From Acanthopleura granulata (Eukaryota > Mollusca > Polyplacophora > Chitonida > Chitonidae): 64,000 nucleotides of DNA. The DNA is taken from NCBI GenBank assembly GCA_016165875.1, contig JABBOT010000003.1, forward strand, positions 31,663,663-31,727,662, in the 5' to 3' direction. Positions 1 to 10,000 of this stretch are shown piece after piece. The translations under genes were made by a program, and so were the position numbers. How positions within the stretch are numbered: the stretch's first letter is position 1; every line of letters begins with the position of its first letter. The notes beneath the pieces were generated by a model. The model ran no database searches and was not told the origin of the DNA. It saw only the letters and a program-made list of their open reading frames with translations.

Positions 1-117
1 GACAGAATGTACCCGGCCAGATGTGCGTGTAGTGGTACTTCCACCAGACTATTGCCAAATAAGTAAAATATTCTTGAATGTGAGTTTGAACCAATAGTTT
101 AATAAATAGGCTTTTGA

Positions 118-384
118 TTTATTTATTTATTTGATTGGTGCTTTACGCCGCACCCAAGAATGTTTCACTTATACGACGGCGGCCAGCATTACGGTGGGAG
201 GAAAGTGGGCAGAGCCAGGGAGAAACCCACAGCCATCCGCAGGTTGCTGGCAGACCTTCCCACGTACGTCCGGAGAGGAAACCAGCATGAGCTGGTCTTG
301 AACTCACAGCAACCGTATTGATGGGAGGCCCTGGGTTATGGCGCTGTGCGTGTGCTAACTGACTGAGCCATGGAGGCCCCCAAG
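118..384 (-). mobile_element. tRNA-derived SINE (family I), full length, with 11-bp target-site duplication
   Basis: Read on the minus strand it starts GGGGCCTCCATGGCTCAGTC (A box inside a tRNA-like head). It has a B-box-like GAGTTCAAGACC, a body CAGCAACCTGCGGATGG, and ends in an AAATAAATAAAT tail. TAGGCTTTTGA flanks it at 107-117 and 385-395, a clean target-site duplication showing LINE-machinery retroposition. The 5' head is complete. Confidence 0.85.
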
Positions 385-604
385 TAGGCTTTTGAGGTGG
401 GATGTTGGGCAGGCAGTAGGAAAGATTACATGTAACCGCAGCAAAACAAACAGATTATCTGACTGAAAACTGGTATGCCTCCTGTGTTTCATATTTCATG
501 GAGGCAGTAAAAGTGTTATACTACCTCCATTTTCACTGAAAACAAAGCATACCCCACCATACCTGGTCACCAGTCAAGTTTCCTAACAGTTTAAATTTGC
601 TTCC

Positions 605-827
605 GGGGGCCTCTGTGGCTCAGTCGGTTAGCGCGCTTTCGCAGCAAAATGGCCCATGCTGGCTGACTCTTCGGCCGTAAGTGGTAAGGTCTGCCAGCAA
701 CCTGCGGATGGTTGTGGGTTTCCCCTGGGCTCTGCCAGGTTTCCTCCCACCATAATGCTGGCCGCCGTCATATAAGTGAAATATTCTTGAGTACGGCATA
801 AAACATCAATCAAATAAAGAAATAAAT
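605..827 (+). mobile_element. tRNA-derived SINE (family I), with 12-bp target-site duplication at a splice acceptor
   Basis: The head is GGGGGCCTCTGTGGCTCAGT. The body is GCCAGCAACCTGCGGATGG and the end is TATAAGTGAAATATTCTTGA plus an A-rich tail. AAATTTGCTTCC occurs at 593-604 and again at 828-839, so the insertion is flanked by a 12-bp duplication. The right copy forms the pyrimidine tract of the exon 1 acceptor. Compared with the copy at 118-384, about 40 bases of the B-box region are missing or altered. Confidence 0.85.
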
Positions 828-841
828 AAATTTGCTTCCAG

Positions 842-1066
842 GTTACATATGCAGCCCAGCAGAGACATTTGGTCAGAGAGAAACGTCGTCGTAACATCAT
901 CTATGACAAACAGCGTGATTTTGAGTACAAGGAAGTGGCTAACAAATCACTGTACCAGAGATACCTACCTGATGAGGACAGTCGACTGAGCACCAAGAAC
1001 AACCTGGGTGTGGTGCGCATGGAGATGAAATTCTCTGACCCTTACTACCCCGATGAGTGGTACCTG
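842..1066 (+). CDS. PCSK1: Convertase exon 1 of the window: prodomain end, activation site, start of catalytic domain
   Basis: The acceptor is tttgcttccag/GTT and the donor CTG/gtgggt; the exon is 75 codons in phase 0. It begins VTYAAQQRH, matching the conserved prodomain end of convertases, then REKRRRN, a multibasic autoprocessing site. It ends in [12 protein letters not shown], equivalent to the DPxxxxQWYL motif that opens the family's mature domain. The exon is not the gene start: no Met, signal peptide or earlier prodomain sequence is visible upstream. Confidence 0.9.
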
Positions 1067-4000
1067 GTGGGTTTGGTCCTCTGTCAAACACATGCTATAA
1101 TTTTTCTGTCAGGTCACGCTGTGGCTCAGATGGTTAAAGTGCTGGCTTGCTGAGGCGTGTGCTCCGATGGGGCATTCACCTAGGAACACCTGGTACATAG
1201 GCAAGGCCATCCTTAAACCCAACAGGGTCCTACTCAAAAGTTTTTATTGGTATTTTGATAAAACTTTTTCTTTTTCTCATCATGTTAAGCTCTGTAAATT
1301 CCGTACCTTTTCAAAAGCCAGGATCGAAAAGCTGACTGACCCTGTTTTTTCTCCTAGCATCGGGTTACGCCCAACAGTTTTTTAAGGATGACCCGCAGAG
1401 TGCTGATTTCATCAACTCAAATACTTTCTCACCTTCTTAACTGAATCAAATCTAGAGCACAGCATTAAGCACCAAATAAGTAAATAAATATCTAAATACA
1501 GGCTATATTACATGCAACCTTGACATGTTAAAATTCTCTCATGTGGTGAGGTTATGTCTTGAGTAGCAATCAAAGTATTCATAATTCCTATGAAAGAAAA
1601 GTATATTTACAAAAGGATGTAAATACGTTTGTTCATACGTAATTGTGTTTAGTTTAAAATGCATGTAAAAACACTGGTAAATTTTTTTTTTTTCAGTTTT
1701 TATAATGACCCAATTCTGTTCATTTCTCATTTTGATTTGTCATTAAAGTACAGTCATATGTGCTACAGAAAATCTCAACGTGTAGAAAAACTGAAATGCT
1801 CTAAATGGCATTTTATTTTGTGTTTAGGAAGGAAATTATTTTTGACTGTTTATTATTATTTTTGCTCTGTTTAATATGAGCAGATTAACAAAGGTCAGTC
1901 AGGAGGTCTACCAGGAATGGATTTGAATGTACAGGTGGCCTGGAAGATGGGATTTACAGGCAAAGGGGTGGTTACATGTATCCTTGATGATGGCATAGAC
2001 CACACCCACCCAGACTTGATTGACAACTATGTGAGTGAATCATCTATAAATATGATAGGTCATAGTCATGTGATATACTGTTTGCAATTGTATTGGGCCC
2101 ACATGGATTTTGATTGCCACAATTCTCTTCTCGTGTCATAAGTGAATAACCTAGATTGTAGTACAACAGTAAAATACATGTATGGCAAGTGAGGCCCCAG
2201 CTATCTTAGAAAGTAAACATTCTGCTCTGTGAAATAAGGCTGGTAAAATGAGGTGACTAGGACAAAATCCAGCCATTGCTGAGTCAGGAGGTTGATCAGC
2301 TACATGTAGCTAGTGGCAGGCTGTGGTGGGTTAACCAGAAATGTGGGGTCACTGGGGTGCAAGTGTACCCACTTACTTCACCCATTTACGTGGCAAAATT
2401 CACCAGTAACTTGCCAAAGGTGGGTGCTTTAGCCCAGGCACTCCTCTTTCCTCCAGCCATAAAATTGACTGTAATTGAACAAGTGAGAAATTCTTGAGTA
2501 TCACATTAAACAATAATGATATAAAAGAGTAAATTGATCCAGTAGCTCACCTTTTTGATTCAAGGTGCATTTCTACTGGTTCTTCTACATCTAAATGTCA
2601 ACATGTGGTTGTTCCCTCCAAGCTCTTTCTGCTTTTTTCCATACTGGAAATTTGTATGAATTACAGATCAGTATAAAAAAAAGTAAGTATGGAGTACAGC
2701 CTAAAATACCTTTCACATAACCTTTCTAATAACAAGTAGTAAAACTTGGTTTCTGTTTTTTGTGGCATGCTTCAGGACCCTGAAGCCAGTGCTGACTTCA
2801 ATGACAAGAACGACAATGACCCCATGCCTAGAGATGAAGATCCCTACAACAGGTGAGTTCCAGGAGAGCAACACTGATGGAAAGTTTCTCAACATATTAT
2901 CATGTGTATCATTATGGGTATACATGTATTGCTAGTATGTTTGCATACAGTGATTTCTAGTCAATGGTAGACATCTTTGCTTTTAAGAGACTGACGAAAC
3001 AGTCCACCTGTATTCATCTGTCCAAGGGAGAACACTCTGTAAAGATATGTGTGCACAAGTAGGTCATAACCTGTACAGGCCATTATTAGTTACAGATAGG
3101 GCCATCCTTAAAGAAGTGTTTGTTGGGCGTGACCTGACACTATGAGAAAAAACAGAATCGGCCAGTAAGGTTATTTTTTATTTTTCAAAAGGGTAGGAAT
3201 TTTAAAGAAATTACCATCGAGACAAAAGGAAAACAAAACTTTTATCAAAGCACCAATAAACACTTTTGAATAGGGTCCTCTTTGAAGGGTCGGTCGGGTG
3301 ATGCCCAACAAACATATTTTTAAGGATGGCCGGAATGCCTTCTTGTGTACACACACCTTTACGTAGTAATCTCCCATGAAGAGATGGATATGGCCTATAC
3401 ACCTGCAGGGGGTAAACATTCAAATACATCTGTCACCAGGTGAATGGCTGCATCAAAATCAGTCATTTTGCCAGTTATCTGCTGAGATCTGAGGGTTTTT
3501 TCTTAGTATAAGCTCTGTTAGGTGAAATATATCGCAGTGCGTCTCAAAATTCTGCACAAAAGTTTATTTTGTTTTTTTTTTTATGGGTCTTGGTGAGAAT
3601 CGCTAGAAACCCATTACAGAGGCATGAAAAAATGTGGAGAAATTTCTGGAAGTAGTTTTGCTGAAGAGCTCAGTGTCAGTGCATTTAACAAAATAGACTG
3701 TGTGTTATGGTCAAATATTAGCTTCCTTTTGTGATGTTTTCTTTATTGTTTTGTTGGGATTTATATACACTGATTATGCAGTGAATAAAGCTTTTACTTA
3801 TATCTGGAGTGGTGCTGTCATTTATTATCCTTTCAATTTATGTCCCAAAAGATCATCAAATGCACTTGCACTATTTTGAGGATGGTAACGGTAAATGTCA
3901 CGTATCGATCAGTACCTTGACTGCCTGTGGTAACATATATAAAGACAAGGTTTACATCATGTAAGATAGCCTACATGGATGTATTTAACAGTTCCTAATT

Positions 4001-7000
4001 GTGTTTAGTCCTACCTTGCAGTGGAAATGGTGGAAATGAAGAAGAATGAGGAAGGTAATTTTCAGACGGCGGGTATGCCATTTGACCTGACCCCTTGGGT
4101 TACTGCCCAAGAATAACGGACAGTACTAGAGTAAAAACCGGAATAGAAGGGGTGTTAGTCCATCTAGGATGTTATTTCAAAATTCTGACATTCATCACAA
4201 CCTGAGTCCATCACCCATCCTTCAAAAACTCACTGCAGACCTCCCTCGCAGTCGATGGAGCTGTTTCAGTAAGGTCTGTGCTTGTGTCACGCGTTTGACC
4301 TTGACCCCTTGGATTACCGCCCAAGAATAACGGACCTTGCCTGTCACATAATATATCTGTGCAAATTTCCAGGCCATGTACAAATCACACAGGAAGTCTT
4401 GCTAGTGGTTGGAAAATATGCAAGTTTTGTAAGTCAAGAAGATTAAATAATCAAATTTGTCACATACAATAAAGTATTGTCATCAAAGCAGAAAATATAG
4501 CATAGAGGCAAAAGTGTGTGAAAATGAAGCTTTTACGGGGACAAACAAGCGTTCTCTTTCACAAGACCAAAACAACAATAACGCCATATTGCTTTGAATT
4601 TTCTAATCAGTTTTTGTGGTCAGCGGTTTTGTCACCCACAGCCATCAAAAATCGCTACAAAAGTAATGCTTTCATGGTTTCCTAGCAAAGCTCACGTGCA
4701 ACTTTTGGCCTTTGTATCACTTTGCGTTCTGTGTCAGTGTAACTTTAACAGTGGTTCTGTACATGTGCGCGCCTGCAGACATTTGTTTGCTATTATAGAA
4801 TTAAAATGAGCATATTATTAAACAAATATCTTGAAGCATTTGTAGTTTTGTGGGCAATCTTAATTCTGTATTGAAAGAAATGTGTTGCCCAGCTTCATAT
4901 GATTTTAAATCTTGAGTGTTAGAGAAATATGTGATTTTCGGTTCATTTATTTATTTCACTTAGTGGTGCCAGTTTTCAGTGGTCAAAATACGTTAGCAGA
5001 TGCCCTGACCAGTTAAAAGCAGTGATGGTTTATTCGGAGGCTCCAAGGCATCCAGCTAGCATCGGGCCAAAAATTTTCCCCAATACAAGCTTGACAAAAA
5101 TTTCTGATGAACATGTATTGTATTATGATGTGTTGCCTTAACCTGTTCGATACCGCAGACATGTGGGCAACATGCTTTGCTCGCTCAGACACGGCGGTGA
5201 AAACATTGTGAAAATAACATGGACCTTAAAAGAGAACTCTGCATCATGGTCTCATAAGTCCAAAATTAGGTTTCATTAACCTTCATAATTTACATATGCT
5301 ATGCAGGTTGTTCTGTAGTAAAACATACTGTAACTTCTGGTCATTGTAAGCCATAGTTTTCAGAATATTGTCCAGTGTCCATTTCCTTATCCCTTCCCAT
5401 GTTATCTTTCACCTCGTCTGCTTGCTGCTGCCTCTAGCAGGTGAAGTTCCCGGATGTCCGCGATTTCGAATTGCCATGTACAGCAGTGTTACAAATAATG
5501 AAGATATTTTGGACTTGGTTGATGCTCACACTAACTCACAAATAGAAATTGTAAGGACAGTTGCATAATTTTGTTAGCGAAAATTTCTTCAGTCTTACAG
5601 TATCACAAATTGACGTTCTAGTGCAATACAGTTTCTATAAACTAATCCATTGAGCTGAGGAAGAAAAGATCTACATAAAATGGTGCAAAGTACTGCTGCC
5701 GGGTCCCCCATTATGGACACATTAACTGATAGGCACATTGTGTGTGGAGAAGACGAACAAATTGTACTGGAAGACTACTGGCCACTATTTACAAGAAGAA
5801 TAAACTTAGAAGAAGAGCAATTTCCCAAGAAGAGCAACCCATTTCACAGCCCTTGGGCTCTAGGATATAGTAATAGATGTTGCTGCAAAAGAAAATCATG
5901 ATTAAAGGAGTGATGTTTATTACTGTTTTTAATGTTAATATGACATTTTGTTTTCACTGCTGCTCTCTACTTGAGGATATAGAGGTAAATGATGTATATT
6001 TGTTGCATGGTTATTCTTGCAAATGTGATGGAATGATTTGGAGTGTTTGCTATCCATGTGATCCTTAGTGAATTTTGTTGGTATGGAATTGGTACAGTTG
6101 CTTTGCATGTTACAGTAGGTACTGGAGCAGAATTACCTAGCAGTTTTGTTTTGTTTTGTTACAACTTACATGTGTGCATGCATCAAAATACGACAGTCTT
6201 TTTTGTTTGATCAAGGGTTTTTGTGGTGCTTATTTGTCAAAGTCATTCAATTTTTTGTCTGTTAATGTGTATGGTCTCACTAAACGATATAATGATGCTT
6301 TTATTTATGCTCAGGCATTTAATATGCAAATTGCTAACATATAGATCCATGTGTAAAAGCACATGCCCTAGGTCTCATTCCTGTTGCATGCATGAATTAA
6401 TAATTGATCCAGTAAAAGGTAAAATGGTCCATAGACTGTTGAACCATAATATAGCATTAAATCACCATGTTAATAGGCTTAATAATCTATACTAAATCGG
6501 CCAAATTGGCAGCTTTTGAATTGCATACAAAATTTGCCCTGTTGACATGCCACCATTAACTTTCAGTTATAATGGTACTCTACATGTTACATGATATAAG
6601 TAAAGATCACGTGACAGAAATGACAGCCTTTCCTGTGTGTGTTCACATTAAGGTTTTCAAGTTAAATGTAGCATCACGTAGCATCACAAATGAGGGAAAA
6701 GATAGGCAGTTCGTAATGATTTGTATGCGCGTTCAGTGTGCATGATAACCCGGTAAGTACATGTATCATTGCCTTTATGTTGAAACGATCATAAAGACAT
6801 TTACCATGTAAGTGGCTGCTGGGTAGTAATGCTGAGTTTGTTGACTGTTAAAGTTTATAATACAATATGAATGCTTGGGTTCCACAATTAAAATGCAAAC
6901 TGTAAACACTGAGGTATTTTATTTTATGTGAATAAATGCTTACTTACATCTTCCCATATATTTGGTGTCAGATGAGGATACATGTAAATGGGTGAAAGGG

Positions 7001-10000
7001 CACTAGCAGTTGTGGTGAACATATGTTTGATGTAGTGTGATCACTCCGGTGAATACAAGTAATTCATGTGCAAACCTGAGGTGTTGGTTCATACCCAGCT
7101 TTCATGGATTCCCGTGCTCTTTGTTTTCTTTGGGCCTTGGTGGCCAGAACCAGTCAGTGACTAACACTCATTTGTGAAGCCTGACGTTTGTTGAAGATCA
7201 CTTCCGTTCCACTAATATGGGATGCATATCTGTATGTTACATGTGGGAAGGCTTATCAGTAACTTGCCAGATATCAGTGGTTTTATTCCCTGGCACTCTG
7301 GTTTTCTCCAGGTGCTGTAAAAGTTTCCACCATTGTAGTGGGAAATTCTGAAGTATGGTGTTGAAGAGTAAATGAAACAAACTTGTACGTATGTTCAGTC
7401 ATTATGGTCACAGTGACATTATCACATGACATATCTGGTAGAAGCATGTTATAGAGTGGCTACTATCTGGAAAATTATTTCTGGAAATGTTGGTTTATCT
7501 AATCCTAAATGTGACATCTTTCCTGCCTAAAGTGATTTGAGCCAAAACTGTGTAGTATTTTGCGGGGAAATTGATGAAGTATTACTTGTGCAGTGCCAAA
7601 GAACAATTGTCACATCAGCTTAGGCTCCAAGTCGCCATTACACAGGTAGATACATCCCACTGAGTCAGTCAAATCTGCCCCGCATTTAATTTTTGGGATA
7701 ATAAACATTCTTCTCCAAAGTTTTGTTAAATGCAGTGTCTGTTTATATCACATGACTGCAGGCTCTATGATAAAACTACACATATGAAGTCAGAGATTTA
7801 TCAGCTATTTTAAATAAGATTGTTGATAACTATAGCCATTTATCCCTACTTTGTCTCATGGGACACAGCGTGCCATTTTTATGATATACCCTTTTAACAC
7901 TGCTTTGTTTTTGTGTTGGCAGCCATGGAACTCGGTGTGCTGGTGAGATTGCTGCCAAAGCCAATAATGACAACTGTGGAGTGGGCGTGGCTTATGATGC
8001 CAGAATTGGAGGTGACTTCACTTTCTGTTACATTTCTTTAACCCAATTCAGGACAACGTGGAAATACTTACATGTGCCAGGCAGATAAAAAGAAAATCAA
8101 GACGTTAGCCTCCTAAGCGAGTTTTAAACCTGTTTGATGCACTATTAAGACATCGTTTTGAATCACTAAATATCATCTGTAAATATAAAATAATTAGTGG
8201 CTAAGAAGATGATGATTGTACAAAAATATCATAAAGCTGTTTGTAAAAAGTTGTCTCCCTTCGTGATGTTAAATAGTACAGTTATTTCCCATTAACCGGT
8301 GGGAATACGTGTGTATAAACAAGACTTATTACCATAAAAGATTCAAAACTTAAGTGCATGAAATCTTTGCTTTCCTTTTTGCAGTAGGCATATATGTTTG
8401 CAGATTAATGTATAATTTTTTCCCCAAAGCATATGTATTTTTAATTTTTCTTTTATTTCTTTCATCTATGTACATGTACCAGGCTAATTTGGCTCAATTT
8501 GTCATGTTTATTCACATTTGAACATCAAAGAAATGCTCATTCATTGTACACTAATTTAGAAAACTGCTTTATGATAGACAAAATATCTTTCTGAATATAC
8601 GAAAATGTGTTCGATGTGGTATGCTCGAATAATTTTGTAAACGTTTCCTGCTCAGTTAGTTATATAAGTATAAATAGAACCTTCCCTATTTAAGGTGTGA
8701 GGATGTTAGATGGTGGGGTGACCGACTTTCTGGAGGCCAATGCGCTCTCATTCAAGCAGCACTATGTGCATGTGTTCAGTGCCTCCTGGGGGCCACGGGA
8801 TGATGGCAGGACTCTGGAGGGGCCCTACCCACTGGCTGTCAAAGCGTTTGAAAACGGAGTTCTAAAGGTAAAGGCTTTGTTGATATTATCAATGATATTT
8901 ATACACTAACCTTAAGAAAATTCTGGATGGGTTGACTGTAAGTTTGATTCTTGTTTACAAGATGGGTACATCTTTCCAGAATGTATGCTCTATGTACAAT
9001 GACATGAAACTGATAAACACAGAAGCCTCGAGAACACGCAACCGAAATCCAGTGCAGGCTACAACGTGCACAGACGGAAATATGTAGGTCACAGACTGAC
9101 CTGCTTAGCTCAGAGACAAATAAAAAAATATATTACAATATCTTAAGGACGGGGCTCATAACACTTGGCAGTATTCACTGTGTGGCCATTTGTTTTGTTC
9201 AACATTCCATGAAGACCGCATTTCTTGCAGCAGCATCTGCATATCTGTACACCATGCTAGTTTATCAGAAAGTTCATCATCTGAAGCTTGCCAAAGATCA
9301 GTGGTTTTATTCCAGGCACTTCAGTTTCCACCTGTCATAAATTTAACAATCAATTAATCCATTGGTCTATGAACTAACTATCTGTTTTGGCTGTACAGGG
9401 CAGAAATGGACTGGGCAGTATATACGTGTGGGCCACAGGTAATGGAGGGCTCACCAATGATGACTGTAATGCTGATGGCTATGTGTCCAGGCCAGAAACA
9501 GTGTCCATCGGCTCGGTAAATGACCGAGGTGCCCGGCCTTACTTCATGGAGATCTGCCCTTCCACGCTGGCTGTAGTACCCACAGGGGGATATGAGACGC
9601 CCAGAGAGATGAACATGGAGCATCAACCAAAGATCAAAGTGGCAAGTGTTACTGTAGAACAAAGGCAGTTTCAGATAGATAGTAGAATCTGAATTAATGT
9701 AAATGTAGTTCTTAGTGTATGTTCAGAATGTCACATATGTGGGGTACATGTAACCCGTGCATACTGAGAGTGGCAAGTGTTACTGTAGATGTTGGGGAAC
9801 AAAGCCAGTTTCAGATGGATAGTAGAATCTGAATTAATGTAAATGTAGTTCTTAGTGTATGTTCAGAATGTCACATATGTGGGGTACATGTAACCCATGC
9901 ATACTGAGAGTGGCAAGTGTTACTGTAGATGTTGGGGAACAAAGCCAGTTTCATATGGGTAGTAGAATCTGAATTAATGTATGTGTAGTTCTTACTTTAT

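Larger units (their letters stand above)
1..841 (+). other. Upstream intron of the convertase (3' part)
   Basis: There is no prodomain or signal-peptide exon here. The interval is mostly two SINEs in opposite orientation (118-384 and 605-827) with about 200 bases of unremarkable AT-rich DNA between them. Confidence 0.7.
1067..1883 (+). other. Convertase intron 1
   Basis: The intron has a gtgggt donor and a cag acceptor. It holds a SINE-head-like segment (about 1120-1204) and a MITE-like element (1205-1393); the rest is AT-rich with no coding signal. Confidence 0.85.
2853..7922 (+). other. Convertase intron 3, about 5 kb
   Basis: This is the longest intron. It holds a MITE-like element (3100-3331), a spaced direct repeat (4081 and 4294), a small ORF of unknown value (5680-5901) and a SINE-like copy (about 7160-7375). 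The rest is AT-rich, with several TACATGTA-type palindromes. Confidence 0.85.

Noticed and set aside
628..900. 90-codon minus-strand frame over the SINE and exon 1
   Set aside because: It is antisense to the SINE and to the convertase exon.
5368..5568. Frame with a possible acceptor (ctctagcag) and a stretch [19 protein letters not shown] that faintly recalls the start of the KEOPS subunit TPRKB
   Set aside because: Similarity is limited to a few positions, and no continuing exon with the family's next motif was found in the intron.
5680..5901. Intronic ORF with RHIVCG and a terminal CCC, considered as an insulin-like peptide
   Set aside because: No signal peptide, the second B-chain Cys is missing, and the A-chain Cys pattern is incomplete.
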